Below are positions 35,209 to 42,631 of a DNA stretch of 64,000 nt, piece after piece. The notes beneath the pieces are model-generated. The model made no database searches and was not told the origin of the DNA. It saw only the letters and a list, made by a program, of their open reading frames with translations. Position 1 is the first letter of the stretch. The number at the start of each line of letters is the position of its first letter. Source of the stretch: UBA1206 sp050953105 (lineage in GTDB: Bacteria > Bacillota > Clostridia > Oscillospirales > CAG-382); NCBI GenBank assembly GCA_050953105.1, contig JBMNMA010000007.1, positions 204,439-268,438 on the forward strand, in the 5' to 3' direction. The position numbers and the translations under genes were made by a program.

Positions 35209-35682
35209 GTGAAAAAGAAAATAACCGAAACCATCAGAGACGTGCTTGAAAGTTTAAAGAACGGTGAAGTAGGCCTTGACGAGGCCCAAAACCTTATCGA
35301 GGTGCTTGTCGCCGATAAGGTTATAGAAAAGTCAATAAAATGGCAGGACGACGGCGGTATAAGAATTGCGGTGTTCAAAGGAAGAAGTCTTATCCGCAAC
35401 AGCGACCGGGACAACCTCCAGTGTGACATTACCTTTACCGGCGAACCCCTTAATGTTTACTGCGACCATTCCCTTACGGTAAAGGGGAACGTTATCGGCT
35501 CGGCCGTTGCGGGCCATTCCCTTAAATGCGAAGGCTTTGTCGGCGGCGATGCCAAGGCGGGCCATTCCATAAACTGCGGTGACGTTAAAAATAACGTCAA
35601 AGCCGGCCATAAAGTAAGCTGTGGCAGCGTAGGCGGCAATATAACCGCCGGTCACGGTGTCAGCTTTTCGGGAAAAGGCTGA
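35209..35682 (+). CDS. His/Cys ladder repeat protein (bactofilin- or solenoid-like), unknown function
   Basis: A 157-residue protein with an N-terminal helical domain (about 1-40), a beta segment, and from about residue 80 a 15/16-residue repeat of the form xAGHSxxCG. His occurs at 87, 103, 119, 134 and 149 and Cys at 107, 123 and 138, so they would stack on one face of a beta-solenoid. I recognise no named family. GTG start with a strong GGCGGAGGTGG ribosome site. No signal peptide. A terminator follows at 35728. Confidence 0.75.
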   Translation: MKKKITETIRDVLESLKNGEVGLDEAQNLIEVLVADKVIEKSIKWQDDGGIRIAVFKGRSLIRNSDRDNLQCDITFTGEPLNVYCDHSLTVKGNVIGSAVAGHSLKCEGFVGGDAKAGHSINCGDVKNNVKAGHKVSCGSVGGNITAGHGVSFSGKG

Positions 35683-35727
35683 AACCCGCCTGCCGAAGTA
35701 TAAAACACATATTAAATATTCACCTGA

Positions 35728-35760
35728 AACGTCCGGTTTTTTCGGGCGTTTTTATTTTTT
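35728..35760 (+). terminator. Rho-independent terminator after the repeat protein
   Basis: AACGTCCG / CGGGCGTT with a GTTTTTT loop (one G-U pair) and a long T-rich tail. Confidence 0.8.
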
Positions 35761-35802
35761 CCACCGGGACATAATAGGGAAGGGAAAGAAAATACAATAT
35801 AA

Positions 35803-35816
35803 CGAACAAATGTTCT
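35803..35816 (+). promoter_or_regulatory. LexA box 1
   Basis: CGAACAAATGTTCT matches 13 of 14 positions of the Gram-positive SOS box CGAACRNRYGTTYG. It overlaps the first base of the -35 hexamer of the polymerase promoter. Confidence 0.85.
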
Positions 35817-35844
35817 TGACAAGTAAATCGATTCATGCTACAAT
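35816..35844 (+). promoter_or_regulatory. Promoter of the Y-family polymerase gene
   Basis: Perfect TTGACA (35816-35821), a 17-nt spacer and TACAAT (35839-35844), about 45 nt from the ATG at 35889. It is bracketed by two LexA boxes, so it would be silent unless DNA is damaged. Confidence 0.88.
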
Positions 35845-35851
35845 AGAGTAG

Positions 35852-35865
35852 CAAACAAATGTTCT
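35852..35865 (+). promoter_or_regulatory. LexA box 2
   Basis: CAAACAAATGTTCT, 12 of 14 matches to the Gram-positive SOS box. It covers the likely transcription start. Together with box 1 it would allow cooperative LexA binding. Confidence 0.75.
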
Positions 35866-35888
35866 TTAAATGTGGTTGAGGCAAAGAC

Positions 35889-37085
35889 ATGGATAGAATT
35901 ATAATTCATTGTGATTGCAACAGCTTTTTCGCCTCGGTTGAGACGGTGGCCCATCCCGAATACAAAAATGTCCCCATGGCGGTGTGCGGCAGCAAGGAGG
36001 AACGGCACGGCGTTGTCCTTGCCAAAAACGAACTTGCCAAAAAAAGCGGTGTGGCCACCGGGGAGGTTATCTGGCAGGCAAAGCAGAAATGTCCCGCTCT
36101 GGTGGTGGTTCCCCCCCATCATCAGCTTTATGAGGAATATTCCCGGGAAGTAAACCGCATCTACGGCGACTACACCGATATGATAGAGCCTTTCGGCATA
36201 GACGAATCCTGGCTTGATGTTACCGGTTCCACCAACCTTTTCGGCAGCGGCAAGAAAATCGCCGACGAAATAAGACACCGGATAAAAACCGAGCTGGGGA
36301 TAACCGTATCCGCCGGGGTGTCTTTTAACAAAACCTTTGCAAAGCTGGGGAGCGACTATAAAAAGCCGGATGCCACCACGGTAATAACACGGGAAACCTA
36401 CAAGCGGATACTTTATCCTCTCCCGGTGGGGGATATGATGTATATCGGCCGCCATACGGTGCCAAAGCTTAAAATGCTGGGGATAAACACCATAGGCGAC
36501 CTTGCCAATACCGACGTGGAGGTGCTTATATCCATGTTCGGCAAGGCGGGCAAGGCATTACACGATGCCTGCCACGGCAGGGATGAAAGTATCGTCCATA
36601 CCGAGCCGGCGGCACCAAAGTCCTTCGGCAACGGCATGACCTTTTTGCGGGATCTAAAGGGGGAGGAGGATTTCAGAAAGGCAATAACCTTCCTTGCCGA
36701 TAAAGCCACTACCCGTATGCGTGAGGCAAAGGCAAAATGCCGGGTGGTAAGCGTTATGATACGGGACACCTCCCTTAAAATGATAACCCGGCAGAAAAAG
36801 TTGCCTTTTCCCACCTCGTCGGTCAAAACGGTGGAGGAAGCGGCAATAAGTCTTGTGCTGGCAAACTGGAACATGTCCGTCCCCGTCAGATCCTTACAGG
36901 TGGCCTGCTGCGACCTGGTGGAGGAGGATAAAATCGCCACCCAGCTTTGCCTTTTCTATACTCCGGAGGAGATTAGGGAGGAAAAGCGGTCAAACCTTGA
37001 TCGTGAAACCGACCGTATCCGTTCCCTCTACGGCAGGCATATAATAACCAGAGCCTCCCTTCTTGTTAACGACCTGGGAATATAA
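35889..37085 (+). CDS. dinB: DNA polymerase IV-type Y-family translesion polymerase
   Basis: Error-prone polymerase that bypasses DNA lesions, 398 residues. The first metal-binding motif reads IIHCDCNSFFASVE, with DCN as in UvrX-like enzymes in place of the DMD of E. coli DinB; the second is FGIDESWLDVTGST with the catalytic Asp-Glu. Helix-hairpin-helix and little-finger domains follow, and a beta-clamp motif QLCLF lies at 352-356. The gene has two LexA boxes, typical of SOS control. A GAGG site precedes the ATG. Confidence 0.93.
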   Translation: MDRIIIHCDCNSFFASVETVAHPEYKNVPMAVCGSKEERHGVVLAKNELAKKSGVATGEVIWQAKQKCPALVVVPPHHQLYEEYSREVNRIYGDYTDMIEPFGIDESWLDVTGSTNLFGSGKKIADEIRHRIKTELGITVSAGVSFNKTFAKLGSDYKKPDATTVITRETYKRILYPLPVGDMMYIGRHTVPKLKMLGINTIGDLANTDVEVLISMFGKAGKALHDACHGRDESIVHTEPAAPKSFGNGMTFLRDLKGEEDFRKAITFLADKATTRMREAKAKCRVVSVMIRDTSLKMITRQKKLPFPTSSVKTVEEAAISLVLANWNMSVPVRSLQVACCDLVEEDKIATQLCLFYTPEEIREEKRSNLDRETDRIRSLYGRHIITRASLLVNDLGI

Positions 37086-37129
37086 TATGAAATGCTTTGG
37101 AAATATAATGAATAACCCCCAATTTCCGC

Positions 37130-37158
37130 TTGACCGTAATAATAATAAATGATATAAT
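37130..37158 (+). promoter_or_regulatory. Strong promoter before the DUF559 unit
   Basis: TTGACC (37130-37135), a 17-nt spacer and perfect TATAAT (37153-37158). Transcription would start near 37165 and run into the repeat at 37228. Either it drives the DUF559 gene or it is the original promoter of gltX-glnS. Confidence 0.7.
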
Positions 37159-37227
37159 TTGATTTAATCCAACATAACGGTTAGCAATACGCTGCTGCAG
37201 AGGCACTAACATGGAATAAATGCAAAA

Positions 37228-37278
37228 AGCCTTCCGACTTTCGGGGAAGGGGGACCGCGTCAGCGGTGGATGAGGGGT
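37228..37278 (+). repeat. Left inverted repeat of the DUF559 unit
   Basis: A 51-bp segment starting AGCCTTCCGACTTTCGGGGA and ending GGATGAGGGGT, with an inner hairpin ACCGC-GTCA-GCGGT. Its outer arms are identical, in inverted orientation, to those of the right repeat at 37894-37945. Confidence 0.9.
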
Positions 37279-37439
37279 TATATACGACCATACGGGAAAG
37301 AATAGAGTACGAATGAAATACAGCCTTCCGGGTGGATTAAATCCGCCTACGGCAAAATTCAGAATACAATAATCTACTTTCTTGCGTTACACATCAGCAC
37401 CTATAACATAAAAATTAAGCTTTAATTTATGAGGTGCCT

Positions 37440-37823
37440 ATGCGTTATCTTCCAAGAAATATAAAAATCAAAGAAGTCAGTCAAACACTCCGTAAAAACA
37501 TGACCAAAGAGGAAAAACATCTTTGGTATGACTTCCTTCGCACCTATCCCGTCCAGTTTTACCGCCAAAAAATTATAGGAAACTACATAATTGATTTTTA
37601 TTGCCCTTCGGCAAAGCTTGCTGTTGAAATCGACGGTTATCACCATTTGGACGAGAGCAAAGTAAATAAAGATATAAAAAGAACAGAATATCTAAGCGAA
37701 TTTGAAATCACCGTAATTCGTTTTTGGAATTTTGAAATACATAAATCCTTTGACTATGTTTGTAATACAATAGATGCCATGGTTAAGAAGCTGACCGGGC
37801 AAGCAGAGCCGGAATTTTTATAA
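37440..37823 (+). CDS. DUF559 endonuclease-like protein
   Basis: A protein of 127 residues from the DUF559 family, related to very-short-patch-repair (Vsr) and PD-(D/E)xK endonucleases. Seen are MTKEEKHLWYDFLR, FYRQKIIGNYIIDFYCPSAKLAVEIDGYHH with the catalytic-type Asp and Glu, and TVIRFWNFEI. Start ATG 37440 has a GAGG site; a GTG six bases earlier is also open. It may act as a nicking enzyme on its flanking hairpins, but this is inference; function in other species is also unknown. Confidence 0.88.
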   Translation: MRYLPRNIKIKEVSQTLRKNMTKEEKHLWYDFLRTYPVQFYRQKIIGNYIIDFYCPSAKLAVEIDGYHHLDESKVNKDIKRTEYLSEFEITVIRFWNFEIHKSFDYVCNTIDAMVKKLTGQAEPEFL

Positions 37824-37893
37824 GCTGCTATTGCGGTATCATACGAATGCAACTGTAATTTCGGGGTAATTTTGTCGCTGCAAAGCGGATGCT

Positions 37894-37945
37894 ACCCCTC
37901 ATCCGTCAGCCTTCGGCTGCCACCTTCCCCGAAAGTCGGAAGGCT
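37894..37945 (+). repeat. Right inverted repeat of the DUF559 unit
   Basis: A 52-bp segment beginning ACCCCTCATCC and ending TCGGAAGGCT; as its reverse complement it shares 23 identical bases at the outer end and GGATGAGGGGT at the inner end with the left copy. The inner hairpin is CAGCC-TTC-GGCTG, different in sequence but equal in shape to that of the left copy. Confidence 0.9.
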
Positions 37946-38046
37946 AAATTTAAAATTCACCTTCCAGCGTCTGCATAAAATAGCATCTTACTCAATTTGC
38001 GATATTTTACTTTTACATAAATTAATATCACACACGGAGAAATACA

Positions 38047-39690
38047 ATGGACTATAACAGACTTGCCGAAATGCTTTTTCCCGACATAACCGAAACACCC
38101 GAATATTACGAGGAAAAATATCCCCCCCGCAACCTTCCCGAAGGGGCGATAGTAACACGCCTTGCCCCCTCCCCTACGGGTTTTGTCCATCTGGGGAACA
38201 TCCTTCAAGGGCTTACCTCCGAGCGGATGGCTCACCAGTCCGGCGGGGTGCTTTTCTTGCGCATAGAGGACACCGACGCCAAGCGGGAGGTTAAGGGTGC
38301 GGTTAAGGCCTTAATCGACGGGCTTAAATACTGCGGTATAACCTTTGACGAAGGCGCCACCGCCGACGGGGATTTCGGCAGCTACGGTCCCTACCGCCAG
38401 CGACAACGGGTTAAAATCTACCATTGCTATGCCAAGGTTCTTGTCCAAAAGGGAATGGCCTACCCCTGCTTTGCCACCGCCGAAGAGCTTGACGAAATAA
38501 GAAATAAACAGCAGGAACTGAAATGCGATCTCGGTTACTACGGCCAATGGGCCAAATGGCGGGACAGAAGCATTGAGGACATTCAGGCCCAGCTTGACAA
38601 GGGAACACCCTGGGTTTTGCGCTTCCGCACCGACGGCAACCGGTTAAACAAGCACCCCTTTGACGACCTTATAAAGGGAAGGGTTGAAATAACCGAAAAC
38701 GACATCGACCATGTGCTGTTAAAATCCGACGGCATTCCCACCTATCACTTCGCCCACGCCGTGGACGACCACCTTATGCAGACCACACACGTGGTGAGGG
38801 GGGACGAATGGCTGCCTTCCCTGCCTTTCCATATACAGCTTTTCAAAGCCCTTGATTTTAAACTGCCCAAATACCTCCACATCGGCCCCCTTATGAAGAT
38901 GGACGGCACCTCCAAGCGCAAGCTTTCAAAGCGCAAGGACCCGGAAATCGCCCTTTCCTTCTACAAAAAGATGGGTTATCCCGTGGAGGCAATAAACGAA
39001 TACATGCTTACCATCCTCAATTCCAATTTTGAGGACTGGCGGCGTCAAAACCCCGACAAACCCATTGATGAATTTAAATTTTCATATAAAAAGATGAATC
39101 CCGCAGGCTCGTTGTTTGACGAAGCCAAGTTCAGGGACGTTTCTAAAAACGTCATTTCAAAATTCACCGCCGAAAGAGTGTTTGAATCTACCCTTAATTG
39201 GGCGGAAGAGTTTGACAAACCCTTTGCCGATGTCCTTTCAAACAATAAAGAAAGGGCAATAAACGCCTTGAATATCGGCCGGGGAGGCAACAAGCCCCGC
39301 AAGGATATAGCCGCCTGGAGCGAGGTTAAGGATTATATAGGCTTTATCTTTGACGAATGTTTTGAAATTGTCGACAACCTTGACAGCTATGACAAGGCGG
39401 ACGTTAAAGCCATACTGACAGAGTTTGTAAAAACCTATTCGGCCGGTGACGACCAGAACACATGGTTTGCCAAAATCAAGGAAAATGGAGCAAAATACGG
39501 CTACTGCCCCGACATGAAGGAGTATAAAGCCAATCCCGAAAACTATAAGGGAAGCGTAGCAGACGTTTCGTCGTTTATCCGCATTGCGGTAACCGGCCGG
39601 CTTAACTCCCCCGACCTGTATGCCATAATGCAAATTATCGGAGAAGGCGAAACGGCAAAACGAATTGATAAATTTAAGGAGACATTATAA
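38047..39690 (+). CDS. gltX: Glutamyl-tRNA synthetase (547-residue type)
   Basis: Class I synthetase charging tRNA-Glu. It has the HIGH-type motif LAPSPTGFVHLGNI, the EDTD motif LFLRIEDTDAKRE, and a KMSKS-like KRKLSKRKDPEI. With 547 residues it is longer than the common 480-490, with additions in the C-terminal anticodon-binding part. The ACGGAG site precedes the ATG. It shares one base with glnS (TAATG), so both are surely one operon. Whether it is discriminating or also charges tRNA-Gln cannot be told here. Confidence 0.93.
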   Translation: MDYNRLAEMLFPDITETPEYYEEKYPPRNLPEGAIVTRLAPSPTGFVHLGNILQGLTSERMAHQSGGVLFLRIEDTDAKREVKGAVKALIDGLKYCGITFDEGATADGDFGSYGPYRQRQRVKIYHCYAKVLVQKGMAYPCFATAEELDEIRNKQQELKCDLGYYGQWAKWRDRSIEDIQAQLDKGTPWVLRFRTDGNRLNKHPFDDLIKGRVEITENDIDHVLLKSDGIPTYHFAHAVDDHLMQTTHVVRGDEWLPSLPFHIQLFKALDFKLPKYLHIGPLMKMDGTSKRKLSKRKDPEIALSFYKKMGYPVEAINEYMLTILNSNFEDWRRQNPDKPIDEFKFSYKKMNPAGSLFDEAKFRDVSKNVISKFTAERVFESTLNWAEEFDKPFADVLSNNKERAINALNIGRGGNKPRKDIAAWSEVKDYIGFIFDECFEIVDNLDSYDKADVKAILTEFVKTYSAGDDQNTWFAKIKENGAKYGYCPDMKEYKANPENYKGSVADVSSFIRIAVTGRLNSPDLYAIMQIIGEGETAKRIDKFKETL

Positions 39691-41342
39691 TGGAAGAAAA
39701 GGAAAACACCAATTTTCTGTTTGAAATTATAGAAAAAGACCTTGCCGAGGGGAAGGTTAAAAAGGTTCACACCCGGTTTCCCCCGGAACCAAACGGCTAT
39801 CTCCATATCGGGCATATAAAGGCAATATACATCAACTCCACCGCCGCAAGGAAGTATGGCGGAGAATTTAATCTTAGGTATGACGACACCAACCCCGAAA
39901 AAGAGGACACCGAATATGTAAAATCCATTTATGAGGACTTGGTGTGGCTTATAGGTAAAGAGCCGGACAATATCTGCTACGGTTCAGACTATTTTGACAA
40001 ATGCTATGAGTTTGCCGTAAAGCTTATAAAGGACGGCAAGGCCTATGTATGCAATCTGTCCCCCGATGAGGTGGAAAAATACCGCGGCACCCTTACAGAG
40101 CCAGGTAAAGAATCCCCCTACCGCAACCGGACTGTGGAGGAAAACCTTGAGCTGTTTGAAAAAATGAAAAACGGGGAATTTCCCGAAGGCTATTGCACCT
40201 TAAGGGCAAAAATTGATATGACATCCCCCAACATAAACCTGAGGGACCCCATAATTTACCGCATACTCAAAAAAGAGCATCACCGGCAGGGGAACAAGTG
40301 GTGCATTTACCCGTTGTATGACTATGCCCACCCCATTCAGGACGCATTGGAGGGGATAACCCATTCCATGTGTTCGATAGAATTTGAAAACCACCGTCCC
40401 CTGTATGACTGGGTGGTGGAAAGCATCGGTTTTGAAAATCCCCCTCATCAGTATGAATTTGCCAAGCTTAACATTACCAACACGGTTATGTCCAAGCGTA
40501 ATTTAAAGCGGCTGGTGTTAGAAGGTATCGTTGACGGCTGGGACGACCCCCGTATGCCCACCATCTGCGGCCTGCGGAGAAGGGGATACACCCCCTCGGC
40601 CCTCTTTGACTTTATAGAACGGGCCGGCATTGCCAAAACCTATTCCATAGTCGACCTTGCCTTGCTTGAGCATTGCATAAGGGAGGAGCTTAACAAAACC
40701 GCCCTCCGCCGGGTGGCGGTCCTTGAACCGGTCAAGCTGACGGTGGAAAACTACCCCGAAGGGAAAAAAGAATATTTTGCCCTTACCAACAACCCCAACG
40801 ACGAAAACGCCGGCACCAGGGAAGTGGCCTTTACCCGCAATCTTTACATTGAAAAAAGCGATATTTCCCTCAACCCGCCCCCCAAGTATTTCAGGCTTAA
40901 GCCCGAGGGCGAGGTAAGGCTTATGGGAGCGTATATAGTAAAATTCAAGGAAGCTATTCTTGACGAAAACGGGGAGATAAAGGAAATTATCGTTACCGCC
41001 GACCTTGAAAGCGGCAGCGGCAGCCCCGCCGACGGCAGAAAAATCAAGGGCACCATTCATTGGGTGTCTGCCGAGGACAGCGAAAAGGTTACAACAAGGG
41101 TATATCAACCGCTGTTTAACATTGAAAACACCAGGGCTGTTCCTGAGGGCAAAACCATTGACGATTTTTATAACCCCGATTCGGTTAAGGTTTACCCCGA
41201 ATGCAGGGTGGAAAAGGCTCTTGCAGACGCTGCCCCCGGTGAGAGGTTCCAGTTCGTCCGCACCGGCTATTTCTGCAAAGACACAAAAGACGAAAACGCC
41301 TTTAACCAGATTGTTGAGCTTAAAGACAGCAAACCCTTTTAA
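39690..41342 (+). CDS. glnS: Glutaminyl-tRNA synthetase
   Basis: Charges tRNA-Gln directly with glutamine, 550 residues. The GlnRS-specific RFPPEPNGYLHIGHIKAI motif, FNLRYDDTNPEKE and the KMSKS-type VMSKRNLKRLV are clear, followed by the two beta-barrel anticodon domains. Many Firmicutes lack this enzyme and use GatCAB, so its presence here, linked to gltX, is notable. The window also holds a tRNA-Gln (CUG) gene. Confidence 0.95.
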   Translation: MEEKENTNFLFEIIEKDLAEGKVKKVHTRFPPEPNGYLHIGHIKAIYINSTAARKYGGEFNLRYDDTNPEKEDTEYVKSIYEDLVWLIGKEPDNICYGSDYFDKCYEFAVKLIKDGKAYVCNLSPDEVEKYRGTLTEPGKESPYRNRTVEENLELFEKMKNGEFPEGYCTLRAKIDMTSPNINLRDPIIYRILKKEHHRQGNKWCIYPLYDYAHPIQDALEGITHSMCSIEFENHRPLYDWVVESIGFENPPHQYEFAKLNITNTVMSKRNLKRLVLEGIVDGWDDPRMPTICGLRRRGYTPSALFDFIERAGIAKTYSIVDLALLEHCIREELNKTALRRVAVLEPVKLTVENYPEGKKEYFALTNNPNDENAGTREVAFTRNLYIEKSDISLNPPPKYFRLKPEGEVRLMGAYIVKFKEAILDENGEIKEIIVTADLESGSGSPADGRKIKGTIHWVSAEDSEKVTTRVYQPLFNIENTRAVPEGKTIDDFYNPDSVKVYPECRVEKALADAAPGERFQFVRTGYFCKDTKDENAFNQIVELKDSKPF

Positions 41343-41349
41343 TAAAACG

Positions 41350-41376
41350 AAAACCCCGGTTTTTACCGGGGTTTTT
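41350..41376. terminator. Bidirectional terminator between glnS and the zinc ribbon gene
   Basis: AAAACCCCGGT / ACCGGGGTTTT with a TTTT loop and a further T-tail. It lies between converging genes. Confidence 0.9.
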
Positions 41377-41379
41377 AAC

Positions 41380-41751
41380 TTAAAATCTGACACCGCATTT
41401 TGGGCAATAGGCAAAATCATCATCAGTCCGGTAGCCGCAGTTGCGGCAGGTTTTAGCGCCTCCGCCGTGCGATTTTTCAAACCGTAGTGATGAAACATCA
41501 ATCTCGGCTCTTTCGCCCTTTTCAATCTTCCTGCCTGTTTCTTTATCAAGCTCGCATACCATACCGCAGCATGCAGTTTTAACAAAATACCGCCTGTTCC
41601 ACCTGAAGGTGGGAATGAAAAACAGGGTCAAAACTGTATAGGTTACAAACACCTCTATTGCCGAATATCTGCTGCAGCAGGGGCAGACTGTATTTTGCCT
41701 GAAATCAAGGGACTTTTGACCTTGATTTATACCCATTATGAAAAAGAACAT
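41380..41751 (-). CDS. Zinc ribbon family protein
   Basis: A 123-residue protein that begins MFFFIMGINQGQKSLDF, followed by CPCCSRY, a hydrophobic stretch (about 35-50) and CCGMVCEL, as in the zinc_ribbon_15 family; an extra C-terminal zinc ribbon CRNCGYRTDDDFAYCPKCG is added. It overlaps rph by one base (TAATG), so both share one transcript. Role unknown. Confidence 0.82.
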   Translation of the reverse strand: MFFFIMGINQGQKSLDFRQNTVCPCCSRYSAIEVFVTYTVLTLFFIPTFRWNRRYFVKTACCGMVCELDKETGRKIEKGERAEIDVSSLRFEKSHGGGAKTCRNCGYRTDDDFAYCPKCGVRF

Positions 41752-42473
41752 TACTCTGCCGCCGCCTTCTTAAGGGCATCGTTTTGAATTTTCATAATCT
41801 GCTTTATGCCTTTCTGGGCGACGGTAATAAGCTTTTTAAGCTCCTCGGCGGTAAATGACCGCCCCTCGCCCGTCCCCTGCACCTCTATAAAGGAGCCGGT
41901 TTCGTCGGCCACAATGTTTATATCCACCTGCGCCGATGAATCTTCCTCATAGCAAAGGTCAAGCACCACCTCGTCATCTACTATGCCGGCCGAAACGGCT
42001 GCAATCTGGTGGACAAGGGGATTATAATGAATAAGTCCGGCTTTAAGCCATTTCCTAACCCCCAGCACCAGCGCCACATAAGCACCGGTAACAGAAGCGG
42101 TGCGGGTGCCGCCGTCGGCCTGAAGCACGTCGCAGTCTATCCAGATAGTCTTTTCACCGAGCTTTGCGTAATCCACCGCATCCCTGAGAGAACGGCCAAT
42201 AATCCGCTTTATTTCCGTTGATCTGCCGTCGGGCTTGGATGTTTCCCGTTTTTTTCTCGTTAACGTCGAGGAGGGGAGCATGGCATATTCGGCGGTAAGC
42301 CACCCCTTGCCTGTGCCGGCAAGAAAGGGCATTGTGCCGTCCTCCAGCATGGCGGTGCAAAGCACCCGGGTTTTGCCCCAGTTTATAAGCACCGAACCGC
42401 CGCTGGTTTCGGTAAAGTTGGTTATTATCTCAATTTTCCTTAAATCTCCGCTTTTTCTTCCGTCGGTTCTCAT
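41751..42473 (-). CDS. rph: Ribonuclease PH
   Basis: Phosphorolytic 3'-exonuclease that trims tRNA precursors. The 240 residues start MRTDGRKSGDLRKIEI and contain the active-site RxxGRSLRDA type region IIGRSLRDAVD, the phosphate-site DCDVLQADGGTRTASVTGA and DLCYEEDSSAQVDINIV. Ribosome site AAGGTGG. Transcribed from the promoter at 42504-42531. Confidence 0.96.
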   Translation of the reverse strand: MRTDGRKSGDLRKIEIITNFTETSGGSVLINWGKTRVLCTAMLEDGTMPFLAGTGKGWLTAEYAMLPSSTLTRKKRETSKPDGRSTEIKRIIGRSLRDAVDYAKLGEKTIWIDCDVLQADGGTRTASVTGAYVALVLGVRKWLKAGLIHYNPLVHQIAAVSAGIVDDEVVLDLCYEEDSSAQVDINIVADETGSFIEVQGTGEGRSFTAEELKKLITVAQKGIKQIMKIQNDALKKAAAE

Positions 42474-42503
42474 ATTTTTCCACCTTTATCTTATTTTAAT
42501 TTA

Positions 42504-42531
42504 ATTATATCAAGCCTATAATAAAAGTCAA
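42504..42531 (-). promoter_or_regulatory. Promoter of rph
   Basis: On the minus strand: TTGACT (42531-42526), a 16-nt spacer and TATAAT (42509-42504), about 30 nt ahead of the rph start. Confidence 0.8.
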
Positions 42532-42564
42532 CAATATATAATTTTTATTATTTTTCCCCAAGGG

Positions 42565-42593
42565 TTGATTTAATTTTTTTGTTGTGATAAAAT
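42565..42593 (+). promoter_or_regulatory. Promoter of the DUF6273 surface protein gene
   Basis: TTGATT (42565-42570), a 17-nt spacer and TAAAAT (42588-42593), preceded by TG one base further off. Divergent from the rph promoter. Confidence 0.6.
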
Positions 42594-42631
42594 TATATTC
42601 AGGGAATTTGAAAACCAGAAAGGCGGTGCCT

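Larger units (their letters stand above)
37228..37945. mobile_element. Candidate DUF559-containing unit with inverted hairpin ends
   Basis: A 718-bp stretch bounded by two inverted repeats of 51-52 bp that encloses one gene, a DUF559 (restriction-endonuclease-like) protein. From memory, similar GGATGAGGGGT/CCTTCCCC repeats are scattered near DUF559 genes in other clostridial genomes. No transposase is present and no clear target-site duplication is seen, so mobility is a hypothesis. Confidence 0.5.

Noticed and set aside
37228..37945. Insertion sequence or CRISPR-like array
   Set aside because: No transposase, no regular spacers; only two inverted copies that bracket one gene.
40518..41585. 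Long open frame on the minus strand (355 codons) opposite glnS
   Set aside because: It is antisense to a clear synthetase gene, has low-complexity composition, no ribosome site and no recognisable domain; it arises from the codon bias of the real gene.
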